A stretch of 64,000 nucleotides of DNA, from contig DASRBN010000030.1 in the NCBI GenBank assembly GCA_035653615.1, forward strand, positions 186,001-250,000, read 5' to 3'. Source of the DNA: Ktedonobacteraceae bacterium (lineage in GTDB: Bacteria; Chloroflexota; Ktedonobacteria; Ktedonobacterales; Ktedonobacteraceae). The notes under the pieces are model-generated. The model had not been told where the DNA came from. It did not search any database and worked only from the letters and a program-made list of their open reading frames with translations. Shown piece after piece: positions 33,150 through 42,290 of the stretch. Made by a program: the position numbers and the translations under genes. Position 1 is the first letter of the stretch. Each line of letters begins with the position of its first letter.

Positions 33150-33734
33150 GGACACGAAGCCGAAGTCGAGGGGGCATATAGATATGCTATAGATGCCGGA
33201 GATGTTGCAGCCTACAATAATCTTGGACTCCTGCTTGCCAGACAGCCCGGTCGTAAAATTGAGGTAGAGCAAATATATAAATTAGCGATTAAAGCAGGTG
33301 TTAACAGTGCTTATATCAATCTGGGGAATTTACTCGCTAAGGAGAATGGGCGTGAAGCCGAAGCTGAACAGGTCTATAAAGATACTACCGCCGAAGGATT
33401 TGAGGCAGTTGGTTACTACAACCTCGGTCTGCTTCTGGAAAGACAGCTGGAACGCGGTGTCGAGGCTAAACAACTTTTTCGCATTGCGATTGAGTCTGGA
33501 TACAAGACAACCTACTTTAGACGTGATACTATCTCTGGTGAAAGGCAGGAGTATGAAGATGAACCTGTGCATGCTTTTCAGGTAATAATAAATGCCGAAG
33601 AACAGAGAGATTACTATTATAGTCTCGATGCCCAAATCAGCAGAACTCGCATAGACATACTCGCTTCTACAAACAGGCATCTACTGGCTGCCTACCGTAA
33701 GTTCATAAGTGACCTCGGTGGAGAGCATTATTAG
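33150..33734 (+). pseudogene. 3' fragment of a TPR/Sel1-like repeat gene
   Basis: An open frame without its own start runs from the end of the IS66 copy to TAG 33732-33734 (195 codons). It encodes repeated units such as AAYNNLGLLLARQPGRKIEVEQIY, SAYINLGNLLAKENGREAEAEQVY and VGYYNLGLLLERQLERGVEAKQLF (shown in part), a roughly 36-residue TPR/Sel1-like periodicity. The C-terminal 70 residues are non-repetitive. The 5' end was removed by the IS66 insertion. AT content is higher than in the surrounding IS genes. Confidence 0.7.
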
Positions 33735-34021
33735 AATATTGATATATCACGGTCATACTACTATCTTTTAAGAATTCTCGAGGAAGAGCATTTCTGCAAA
33801 TTCATAAAGCTCTTCATGAAAGGAGTTCTTCTGATTTTCTGAAAGCCACGAAGTTTTTAAACCTACTAGTCAAATTTACTTCTACTATGGTATATTTATT
33901 GTCAAGCATTCAAACACAGAACTAGTATCTGAAGTCTGGTGATTCAGGATACCCAATAAGCAGCCGTAAGAAGCACATATGCAGTCAGTGATAGCTGGTA
34001 GTGAAGGATTTTCGAGTATCA
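33735..34021. other. AT-rich intergenic stretch
   Basis: No gene is seen. A short hairpin (GAAGAGC at about 33782, GCTCTTC at about 33810) follows the TPR fragment but has no U tract. The stretch probably holds the promoter of the GHKL ATPase gene remnant that follows. Confidence 0.4.
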
Positions 34022-35317
34022 ATGAGCAATTCTACGCCATTTCATGTAATCTTTCGCCCTCAGGCGCGTCTACTCTCGTTGCTCGGCGATCAAATGATCA
34101 GCGACCAGGCTGTAGGGCTAATCGAGCTGGTAAAGAACGCCTACGATGCGACTCGGATCGAAATAGAACTGCTGGGACTTGCCAGCCCTGAAACGACACG
34201 GGTGGTGATCCGTGACAACGGCTTCGGCATGACGCGCGAAGACGTCATGCAAAAGTGGTTGAGCCCCGCAATTAACCATAAGGAGCGGCAAAAGAAAGCC
34301 AGACAGCGCACGCCACTCGGTCGGCTCCCTATTGGAGAGAAGGGTGTCGGCCGTTTCGCGGCTCAGAAACTCGGTCATAAATTTCAGATGGTCAGTCGAG
34401 CAGCGCACTCATCTGAAGTAGTTGTGCAGATCCTGACTTCCCTGCCTACCAGAATATCAGTAACAGTAACATCCTGGACCGCGCTCATTATGTTTTCGCC
34501 GGACTGGTTTCGGAGGAAGGGGTGCTCGATTACGAATATTCCTGTCATCATCCAGCCGTTGCTGAACGAGAAGCTGTTGTAGACAACCATGATCTCATGC
34601 CGGCAGCAAAGGACGAGATGTCTTCTCCGGGTCACAATAGCGCCGGACCATTTTACCTGAACTTCTATGTGTGGGATCGCACGCAGGAGTTTCTCAATCA
34701 GAGCGGAGTATCGCGCGCAGACCTGGATGCACTGGCCGGGGTGTCCATATTTCGGGACGGATTGCGTGTCCTGCCTTATGGAGAGCCGGGGAATGACTGG
34801 CTGGACCTGGACAGAGAGCGTATCAATGCTCCATCAGAACGCATCGGCAATCAGCAAATCATCGGTTTCGTCGAAGTGTTTCAGGAGAACGCGCCGGGCT
34901 TACGGGATAAAACCAACCGCGAAGGGCTGATCGACAATGCCGCATTTCGTGACCTGCGAGCTCTGGTGAGAGCGGCCATCAACGTCTTTATCTCACAGTG
35001 GCTTCAGGGATCGACAGAAAGTGGGGAAACGGTCAAAGACCACCGAGCGAGAGCCTGCTGGAGATGCGCTACGCAAGGCTCGAGTGCTTGCCGAAAAGGT
35101 ACAGGAAACAGCGCGAGATGATATCGTTGTCAGGATAGAAAAGCCAGCATTGCTGGTACCCGTCCAACCAGCGGGTCTCCAGATGGCATCCGCACCTCTA
35201 AAAACTGAACAAACTGAACAATCGTCACCAATATCACAAGCCAATGAGCCGCTTGCCAAGCGGGTCTTCCACTCCCTTGATGAGTTGGAACAGGTCCAAG
35301 CCGAGCGCTGTCGCTAG
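34022..35317 (+). pseudogene. GHKL (Hsp90/histidine-kinase-type) ATPase gene, frameshifted and shortened
   Basis: ATG 34022 opens MSNSTPFHVIFRPQARLLSL. Next come the GHKL motifs: N box GLIELVKNAYDA near residue 40, G1 box VVIRDNGFGMTREDV near 68, and G2 GEKGVGRFAAQKLG near 118. The frame is lost near 34435 and recovered in another frame (DYEYSCHHPAVAERE, then FYLNFYVWDRTQEFL and GLRDKTNREGLID), then shifts again near 35010 to the segment ending ELEQVQAERCR. Related proteins are usually much longer, with a second ATPase or kinase-like half, so the 3' part is also missing, probably lost with the IS5 insertion at 35.4 kb. Such stand-alone GHKL ATPases sometimes belong to defence systems. Confidence 0.7.
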
Positions 35318-35404
35318 CGGCAAGCCCATCCTGAGTGCATTCGGGGGCGCACCTCCTTTCATTGGTGGCCTGCTTCTTTAGACACGACTTAAACGGATTT
35401 GATA

Positions 35405-36477
35405 TAAGAGGCTGTGTGTAAAGGCTTTTCAAGCGGCGCGAGAATGTGCAATCGGCTTGCTGGCGGTATCAGGCGCTCGGGCAAGCCGTCTGAGCATGAG
35501 CCGGATCATAGCGAGATAAATCCAGACTTCTTCGCTGCTGGGAAGCACTTCGTAGTCCTTGGCCAGCCGACGCCAGGTGGAGAGCCAAGCGAAGGTGCGC
35601 TCAACGATCCAGCGCCATTTGAGGACATGAAAGCCACTGGGGCGGATCTTCTCCCAATCGATCACGGCATCTTTGGGTACCCAGACCGCTCGCAAGCCGC
35701 TCCAGGGATGTTGCACAATCTCCACTTTCCAGTCAGAAGCCTCCTTCACCCACTGCACAAAGCCCCCTTTGGCGTATCCGCTATCCGCCCAGATCAGCTC
35801 AAGTCGCCCAAAACGACCCTTGAGCGGTTCCAGCAGAAGCTTGCCCCCTTTGTGATCCTGGATGTTGGCCTCATGAACGAGAACTTGCATGATCCACCCA
35901 TTGGTATCGACGAGCAGATGCCGCTTGCGCCCCTTGACTTTCTTACCACCGTCATAGCCACGCACTCCTCCTTTTTGACTCGTCTTCACCGATTGACTAT
36001 CGATGATGGCGGCACTGGGAGTTGGCTCACGGCCTTGTTTCACACGCACCTGTTCGCGCAGAGTCGTATGGATGCGTTCCCAGGTACCATCGTTGCGCCA
36101 TTGGCGGAAGTAGCTCCAGACGGTCGACCAGAGCGGAAACTCATGAGGCACGGCTCGCCATTGCGCACCCGTGCGATTCAGGTACAAGATGGCATTGATG
36201 ACTTCGCGTATATCGGTCGTACGTGGATGTCCACCTGGCTTGGCAGGAGGAATGAGTGGTTCCAAGATCCCCCATTCCTCATCACTCAGATCACTGGGAT
36301 AGCTTCTTCGCTTCATCTTCCCACCTCTCTTGCCCTTTTCCTCTTTAATGCCTCTTTTTCTCATTTCTCCCTCTATTCTATCATATTTCCTACTTGCTTA
36401 TCGTGCCCCTTCCCAAGCCATTTTATGGCCTCCCCTGCTCTCTTTTGGCTTGTCAGGCCTTTGCACACAGCCTCTTA
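35405..36477 (-). mobile_element. Intact IS5-type insertion sequence
   Basis: A 1073-bp element with terminal inverted repeats: TAAGAGGCTGTGTGTAAAGG at 35405-35424 and its inverted counterpart, with one mismatch, at the right end to 36477. It carries one uninterrupted transposase. A clean target duplication is not obvious. It may be the most recently active IS in the window. Confidence 0.88.
35429..36316 (-). CDS. IS5-family transposase
   Basis: About 295 residues from ATG 36316, which has GAGGTGGGAAG upstream; an in-frame ATG 48 bp earlier is possible. The N-terminal DUF4096-like part (YPSDLSDEEWGILEPLIPP) and the DDE core are present: IIDSQSVKTS near 100, ELIWADSGYAKGGFV near 170, and the Y-(2)-R-(3)-E-(6)-K-like region WIVERTFAWLSTWRRLAKDYE near 240. 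The frame is intact, so the element may be functional. Confidence 0.93.
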   Translation of the reverse strand: MKRRSYPSDLSDEEWGILEPLIPPAKPGGHPRTTDIREVINAILYLNRTGAQWRAVPHEFPLWSTVWSYFRQWRNDGTWERIHTTLREQVRVKQGREPTPSAAIIDSQSVKTSQKGGVRGYDGGKKVKGRKRHLLVDTNGWIMQVLVHEANIQDHKGGKLLLEPLKGRFGRLELIWADSGYAKGGFVQWVKEASDWKVEIVQHPWSGLRAVWVPKDAVIDWEKIRPSGFHVLKWRWIVERTFAWLSTWRRLAKDYEVLPSSEEVWIYLAMIRLMLRRLARAPDTASKPIAHSRAA

Positions 36478-36630
36478 GTTATACTGCGCATTCTGGAAAC
36501 CCTGGAGCCATCCGTTCACCCCCAGACTGCCGGAGAACAGTGTAAAACCTGATAAGAACGCTTTGCAAGCGAACGAGATATATTAGAATAATCGGCAACG
36601 CAGCCACGATTCTCAAGAAGAGTCGATCCT

Positions 36631-39600
36631 TTATGCCCCATAGTACACGAAAGCAGCCCAATGCCTGGCCGTTTCCAGATAGTCCTCCATGGCTCTCTCC
36701 CTGATCTTTTCTCCACCATCACCACCTACATTACCGCTGTCCTCAATTTGCACTACAGCGTCATCTTGCAAACCGTTCCGTTGATTCGACTCATTCAGAG
36801 AAAGTTCCGAAGCTTGCAACACCTCACTCACCTCTGGACCCGAAGCAGCATGCCGTGCGCCCACAGCACGGCAATCTTCGCACCAGCCCGGCAGCTGGCG
36901 GAGCCAGCGTTGTGCTAACCATAACGCTTCCGCCGGGTCCAAGCGGTCAAACAGGTGCAGTTCGTAAAATTTTTGCATCAACGCGAGCGTCATTCTATCG
37001 CTCACCGGCCACAGGCTGGCTACGACCCCTTTTGCCCCTGCTTGCAGCCAACCGGCAGGCAATCCAACGATCTCATCAAGCAGCTCTAATCCTGGCAAGG
37101 CCGTTTGACAGGCTGAGAGAACCACAAGCAGTAATTGTTCCAGATACAGAGGGTCGGAATCGAACAGGTGGCGGATCATTAAACGTGCGCCATAGGCAAG
37201 TAGCAGGCCAGAAGATTGTGGATCAGCGAGGTCCACGAGTCCGTGGCAGGCAAAATGAATGTGCGTCAGCGTCCTCCTTTGCTTTTTTAGCACATCAAGT
37301 ACATTGAGAAAAGTAGCGAGTTCATCAGAAAAGGCATGCACATGACTTCCTTCTTTACTAGAGAGAAGGCCGGTGAGAACAACTCCTTCTTCTCTCGCCT
37401 GCAACAGCGGACGAACTTCGGGTTCCTGCGGCTGTGGATTGGCTACTACCAACGCAGTAAGTACCTCGTTACCAGTGGAGGGCTTTTTACGCTCGCGGCA
37501 CACCGCCCAGATATGCGCGCTCGGCGCATAATTCACCTGGACAATATCGGTAAATAAAGCCATCTCCTCATCATCGGGTCCTGTAGACACAAGTGCTATG
37601 TGGAGGGGAAGCAGGCCGAACGGCCCGCAAGGAACGACGATCAATCGGCGTATTGCTGAGGCACGACAGAACAGAGCCAGATGCGCCATCACTCCCCCGG
37701 CTATTCCCAGTGTTTGCATTACTTCACGTAGTGCCTCGCGCATTTCTGCATGATAGCGGGCACCCGGTTGAATCGTGAGCAGGCCGCCAACACCCGTTTC
37801 GGCTTTCCCATCGTTCTCCTTGAGGGAATGTATCAGTAAGCCTCCTAGACGCACATTCGTTAACTTCTCGTCCCACCAGGCCTTGACCTCGGCAATTGCA
37901 CTGTCCTCACTCGAACCCTGTAGCACAACCGCTATAGCTCCCAACGCCGTACTGGCAACATAGGCCAGACATTCATCAGCCTGGAGTACTCGCTTGACTG
38001 CCCCGGCGATTGCTTCTTGCCGCAAAAAGTCCGGTAGAATCTGGCGAATACGCGCCACGATTGTATTGTAGGAGGCGCGAGCGGCTCGGGCCTCTTCGTA
38101 GCCAACAAGCGAAGCCAGTAATGCTTCTTTCGCTACCTGCTCATTGACATGGGCATTCTCTTCTCTATCCGCCCCTTCGCCAGGCACCTCCGCGTCTTCA
38201 AACCTGCTCGGTGTAAGAGAGGTGCTACTCTCCTGCAATGTGGAAGTGAGCAAGCGGCTACTTGCGCTACGAAAAGCTTCCAGCAGTTCGGGGGCAAGTC
38301 GTTCGGCAACGGCAATTTGTGCTTCCTGGCGTGCTATAGCTTCGCCTGTTACTCGCGCCCGGCCTCGCTCAAGAACCTCTGCCGCCTGTATGGCCGCTTC
38401 CTCTCCTCGCGACCGGATAAGTGCATACGCGAGGTAGGCATTGAGGCTACGACTCATTCCCAATTCGGCCTGACGCCCATGCAACGTTACCTCCGTTGTG
38501 AAAAGCTCATCCAGTGCTTCGAGTGCAGAGGCGAAAAAAGGAATAGCCTGTTCCCACAACTGCTCGCGAAAGAGGATTGATCCCGCCAGCTGGGCGATCA
38601 TACGATGGTTTCCTGGCAACACCTCTTTTGTATAGACGTGCAGCGCATTCGAATAAGCATCAATACATTGCTGCACTACTTTCTGACGCTCTGAGCCATG
38701 CAACCCATCAATCAGTGTGTGGAAAGCATCTCCCCGATTCGCTTCTACCAAAGCCCAATCAAGTGGAGTTTGTTCGCGAGTGAATACCGTTAGCGAGGCA
38801 TCACAACAGGTAATCGCAGATTGCAACGCCTCATCACGTGCTGCACCTTCGAGTAATTGTGCCAGAGCGATCAAAGCCTTACTCTTGTTGTTTTGTGTGA
38901 GGGCCCAGCGGTTCGGCATGCTCTGAGAAGAGAAGAGCGAGAGAACAGCATCATAACAGCTGAGCGCCTGCTGAAGTTTCTCCTTCTGCTCATCTCCGTG
39001 CAAGAGACGGGCCAGCGCCAGAAGAGCATTTCCCTTATTATTTTGTGTCGCGGCCCAGCTGACCGGAGCGTCCAGTTGAGACCGCTCGAGGAGGGCAGCA
39101 TCGTAGCAGGCAATGGCGGCCTGCAATACCTTTGCTCGCTCGGCATATGCTACCACAGCCGCGAGTTCAACAAGGGCTATCCCCTTATTATGCTGCATTC
39201 TTGACCATGCCTGGGGCCTACTTTCGCGGGTATATACGTGAGCAGTGGCATCGAGGCAGACAAAGGCCTCGCGTAGTTTTTCGGCTCGTTCCGTACCGGT
39301 CAGGAGTAAAGCCAGATTCTGCAAGGCATTACCTTTGGCACTCTGCGTGGATGCCCACTCCGACGGATTGCTTTCGTAGTGGCGCTCAAGTAAAGCCTGA
39401 TCATAGCAGGTGATTGCTGCTAGCAGTGTTTCTTCACGCTGCTTTCCACCGAGTATTCTTGCCAGATCACGCAATGCAATTCCTTTGTTATGCTGTAAGG
39501 TAGCCCAGTAAGGAGGATTGATTTCGCGAGTACAGAGGGCCAGCGCATCGTCATAGCAAGCAACGGCAGCCTGAAGCGTTTTTGCTCGCTCCTGAGTTTC

Positions 39601-40563
39601 CAATGTGTCTGAGAGATCATGCAGAATCACCCCTTTATTGCTGAGCGTTATGGCCCGGCTATCTGTCCGGCTTTTTACGGTCAGCGCGTTCTCGTAACAA
39701 GCGAGGGCTCCGCGCAGCAGCCTGGCACGCTCTACGCCTGCTGCTAATTTTGCCAGCCCATAGAAGGCTGCTCCTTTGCCTTCCTGTGCCATGGCCCAAT
39801 TTTCAGGAGTTTCCTCGTAGTGATACACGCCCAGTGCTGCGTCATAACTGGCGATAGCTTCCTCTAGTGTCGCAGGTTGCTCACTCGCTCGCAAGAACTC
39901 TGCGAGATCAAACAACAAGACGCCGCGATTGTGCTGTGCCGCGGCCCAATCAAGCGCGGACTTTGTGCGATCTCGTCCGCGTATTGCGGTCTCGCAGCAG
40001 GCAAGAGCCTCGCGTAACAGTTCGACTTGCTCTGATCCAGAGAACATCGTCGCCAGGTCGCGCAATGCGATCGCCTTGTTATACTGAGACATGGCCCAGT
40101 TTGCTGAATCGACCAGCTGATACTCTTCCGAGATGAGGGAGTCATAACAGGCGATGGCGGCTCTCAGGCCTTCTTTTTTTGCTTCTCCGGTACGTAACCC
40201 GGCCAGATACCATAATGCGACCCCTTTACTCAGTTGCGTCTTGCCCCAGTATGCAAGATCCTCTTCACGAGCATAGACTGAGAGGGCAGCATCGAAGCAG
40301 GCAAGAGCGCGACTCAGTTGTGCCTCCTGATCGCCCCACCGCTTTTGCATCAGTGCATTTCCCAGAGCAAGTTGAAGCTGCGCCCATATATCAGGATCAT
40401 CTTCTTGCGAGGTCCGGCTCAGAGCGTATTCGAGAAGTATATGCCGTTCTGGAGTCCCTTGCGACAGGTCTAATGATTCGGCAGGGATACGTATTTCCCA
40501 TGTTCGCCGTGAGGGTATCTTTTTGTTATTGTCGTGCGGCTGCTCATCAGGTCTGTTTTTCAA
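36631..40563 (-). CDS. TPR-CHAT protein (caspase-like peptidase with long TPR array)
   Basis: A 1310-residue protein. Residues about 40-690 are a regular array of roughly 48-50-residue TPR-like units (CYDxAL...W...NKGxALxxLA), about thirteen copies. A linker leads to a C-terminal CHAT domain, with the expected catalytic His in HFACHG (about residue 1107) and Cys in LSACQT (about 1152), plus GAKGVVASLWPV. The domain ends with HWAAFVYYG, but a low-complexity insert of about 60 residues precedes this ending. TPR-CHAT proteins are proteases, for example in Craspase-type systems. No signal peptide is seen, so it is cytoplasmic. It is divergent from the zinc-ribbon/CHAT-NB-ARC genes and shares its repeat type with the protein at 46.2 kb. 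Confidence 0.85.
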   Translation of the reverse strand: MKNRPDEQPHDNNKKIPSRRTWEIRIPAESLDLSQGTPERHILLEYALSRTSQEDDPDIWAQLQLALGNALMQKRWGDQEAQLSRALACFDAALSVYAREEDLAYWGKTQLSKGVALWYLAGLRTGEAKKEGLRAAIACYDSLISEEYQLVDSANWAMSQYNKAIALRDLATMFSGSEQVELLREALACCETAIRGRDRTKSALDWAAAQHNRGVLLFDLAEFLRASEQPATLEEAIASYDAALGVYHYEETPENWAMAQEGKGAAFYGLAKLAAGVERARLLRGALACYENALTVKSRTDSRAITLSNKGVILHDLSDTLETQERAKTLQAAVACYDDALALCTREINPPYWATLQHNKGIALRDLARILGGKQREETLLAAITCYDQALLERHYESNPSEWASTQSAKGNALQNLALLLTGTERAEKLREAFVCLDATAHVYTRESRPQAWSRMQHNKGIALVELAAVVAYAERAKVLQAAIACYDAALLERSQLDAPVSWAATQNNKGNALLALARLLHGDEQKEKLQQALSCYDAVLSLFSSQSMPNRWALTQNNKSKALIALAQLLEGAARDEALQSAITCCDASLTVFTREQTPLDWALVEANRGDAFHTLIDGLHGSERQKVVQQCIDAYSNALHVYTKEVLPGNHRMIAQLAGSILFREQLWEQAIPFFASALEALDELFTTEVTLHGRQAELGMSRSLNAYLAYALIRSRGEEAAIQAAEVLERGRARVTGEAIARQEAQIAVAERLAPELLEAFRSASSRLLTSTLQESSTSLTPSRFEDAEVPGEGADREENAHVNEQVAKEALLASLVGYEEARAARASYNTIVARIRQILPDFLRQEAIAGAVKRVLQADECLAYVASTALGAIAVVLQGSSEDSAIAEVKAWWDEKLTNVRLGGLLIHSLKENDGKAETGVGGLLTIQPGARYHAEMREALREVMQTLGIAGGVMAHLALFCRASAIRRLIVVPCGPFGLLPLHIALVSTGPDDEEMALFTDIVQVNYAPSAHIWAVCRERKKPSTGNEVLTALVVANPQPQEPEVRPLLQAREEGVVLTGLLSSKEGSHVHAFSDELATFLNVLDVLKKQRRTLTHIHFACHGLVDLADPQSSGLLLAYGARLMIRHLFDSDPLYLEQLLLVVLSACQTALPGLELLDEIVGLPAGWLQAGAKGVVASLWPVSDRMTLALMQKFYELHLFDRLDPAEALWLAQRWLRQLPGWCEDCRAVGARHAASGPEVSEVLQASELSLNESNQRNGLQDDAVVQIEDSGNVGGDGGEKIRERAMEDYLETARHWAAFVYYGA

Positions 40564-40694
40564 TGCTGGCTCCCCAACGTCGCAAAACTGCTGGCGTCAT
40601 ATCTATTACTGTCTCCAGTATAAAGCATTCCTCAGCTTGAGTATACCTTTCAATTTTTTTGGGCCTGCCCGTTCAAGTGAGCTGCGTCTATCTA

Positions 40695-40741
40695 TTGTCT
40701 ATCATTTTTTGCTCTGCTATACTCTTGTTCTATAGAGTATA
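40695..40741. promoter_or_regulatory. Divergent promoter region with palindromic -10 boxes
   Basis: TTGTCT (40695-40700) and TATACT (40718-40723), 17 bp apart, form a plus-strand promoter for the 40.8-47 kb genes. TATACTC (40718-40724) is mirrored by GAGTATA (40735-40741), whose complement gives a minus-strand TATACT -10 for the TPR-CHAT gene. A palindrome spanning both -10 boxes could let one repressor control both directions. The minus-strand -35 is poor. Confidence 0.55.
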
Positions 40742-40773
40742 GTGTACCAAACGCATACATGGGAGCATGACAC

Positions 40774-41088
40774 ATGGAGGACAAACAGTATTCTATGGTC
40801 TCGTTTGCGTTCAAGAATGAGAATGGCTGGATTCCCCCTCACATTGAGGAGCCGTTTGAGGAGGAAGATGAGAACACGCGGGGTTTTATTCCCACGGTAG
40901 AGGAGCATTGCCCAAGATGCAAGAGTTCTTGCCTCGAACCATATACCACAAAGGATGGGCTGAACATCCTTCATTGCAAAGGATGCGATTCATTACTCTG
41001 CCCAAGGTGTACCAGTCTTTTGTCTGACTCTCATGCTGATGATGGACGTAAGGTGCTTCGTTGTCCAAAATGTGGAATACTCTCGTAG
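40774..41088 (+). CDS. Zinc-ribbon protein
   Basis: A 104-residue protein with an acidic N-terminal half and a C-terminal zinc-ribbon pair: CPRCKSSC near 47, HCKGCDSLLCPRC near 68-79, CPKC near 98. ATG 40774 follows a purine-rich stretch. It overlaps the following membrane-protein gene, so the two are translationally linked. It may be a nucleic-acid or protein-binding adaptor of the CHAT cluster; no specific family is recognised. Confidence 0.7.
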   Translation: MEDKQYSMVSFAFKNENGWIPPHIEEPFEEEDENTRGFIPTVEEHCPRCKSSCLEPYTTKDGLNILHCKGCDSLLCPRCTSLLSDSHADDGRKVLRCPKCGILS

Positions 41089-42263
41089 GGTACATCACAA
41101 CGCTTCTACAAAAGAAAAAATGGTATCTGGCATACCTCGGACTTTTCTTGCTCGTCTGCCTCGGGCTGCTGCTCTGGTATCGATGGAAACAAAAAGAAGA
41201 GGGGCAGGCTTCTGTATGGAGGAGGCGAAGGATGGATAGCAACATGCCTGTGCAGGGACGCAGCATAGCACTCTATGGATTATGGAATCGATCCCCTCTT
41301 CTCCCGGAGCATTTGCTGCGGTCTGCTGATGTATGGGAGAGACATCGCTCCCTGGGCCTCTGGTATGCGACCCACCTTGTCTGGCTGCCAGATCGACAGG
41401 GAAACAGTCAGCACTGGCTAACGGCAACAGAAATCCTTGATGCATTCAACATCTTGCTTAAGCGCCTCAACGAGCTTGAAGCAGCCAACAGGCAGGACCC
41501 TCCAACCGGAACAACGCCCCCTTGCCTGGTCTATCGTATTTTCGTGCTAGAGGAAGTGAAAGCGCAGAAGCTCCATCTATACCGGTTTCATCCATTCTGG
41601 CAAGGAAAGCAGATGAAACAGGCGGAATTCGATGTGCAGGAGGCTTTTGTGGAGGAGTTACAGCGTCAATTTGGTCTTGTAGGAGAAGACCCGCAAACGG
41701 GCTGGGCCGCCAATCGCTTCACTCACTTTGATCGCTACAATCGACGCAAGGGCTGGCTCGTCGTTCACCCCCAATGCGCCCTGGTCGCGGGAGTGGGTGC
41801 TACAGAGGCGCGCACGCTTGCCAGCCTGATTCATAGGCGGGACATCGACTGCGTAGGCAAGCAAAAAGGCATTCTTGCTGATCGCTATGAGGATGCCCTG
41901 GGACGTATTGCCACGTGGAATAGCACCCAAGACATCGCTGAGACCGTGAGCCAGCTTGAAGACCTCGTTGAAAGCGGAAAACGAACGGTTGATGGACAAT
42001 TTTTCATCAGCATTGCACTGGCGACGATTGGTGTGCTTCTGGCTCTCTTTGCCTATCCTCACCTCAATCCCTGGCAGGTAGCAGGATTGATCCTGCTGGC
42101 CGGAGCAACGGGAGCCTTCTGGCTGCATACACGGTACAAAACCCGGTTCTGGATATGGTCTGGTCTATTGCTGATTCTTGCTGCTCTGGTCGCTGTTTTT
42201 GCATCTGCTTCGGTGCTCTCATGGTATCAATCCTTCTTGCAGTTTATACAGGCTCATTTCTAG
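41070..42263 (+). CDS. Membrane protein of unknown function in the CHAT cluster
   Basis: A 397-residue protein with one N-terminal helix (AYLGLFLLVCLGLLLWYRW near residue 25), a soluble domain of about 260 residues, and two or three C-terminal helices (ISIALATIGVLLALFAYPHL, then WIWSGLLLILAALVAVFASA). ATG 41070 lies inside the upstream gene (overlap 19 bp). The soluble part has no motif I recognise. Set between a zinc-ribbon gene and a CHAT-NB-ARC gene, it could be the membrane effector or anchor of this module, as pore-forming proteins are in other protease-gated systems. That is inference from arrangement alone. Confidence 0.65.
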   Translation: MWNTLVGYITTLLQKKKWYLAYLGLFLLVCLGLLLWYRWKQKEEGQASVWRRRRMDSNMPVQGRSIALYGLWNRSPLLPEHLLRSADVWERHRSLGLWYATHLVWLPDRQGNSQHWLTATEILDAFNILLKRLNELEAANRQDPPTGTTPPCLVYRIFVLEEVKAQKLHLYRFHPFWQGKQMKQAEFDVQEAFVEELQRQFGLVGEDPQTGWAANRFTHFDRYNRRKGWLVVHPQCALVAGVGATEARTLASLIHRRDIDCVGKQKGILADRYEDALGRIATWNSTQDIAETVSQLEDLVESGKRTVDGQFFISIALATIGVLLALFAYPHLNPWQVAGLILLAGATGAFWLHTRYKTRFWIWSGLLLILAALVAVFASASVLSWYQSFLQFIQAHF

Positions 42264-42290
42264 CGATGATAGGTTTCAGATTGGAGATGC

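Noticed and set aside
35414-36478. Plus-strand open frame of 354 residues over the IS5 element
   Set aside because: It covers the IS5 transposase in antisense, and the transposase has clear catalytic motifs and a ribosome binding site.
36631-40563. Periodic sequence suggesting a DNA tandem-repeat or CRISPR-like array
   Set aside because: The period (about 150 bp) reflects degenerate TPR units at the protein level; there are no short identical direct repeats with unique spacers. No CRISPR array was found in the window.
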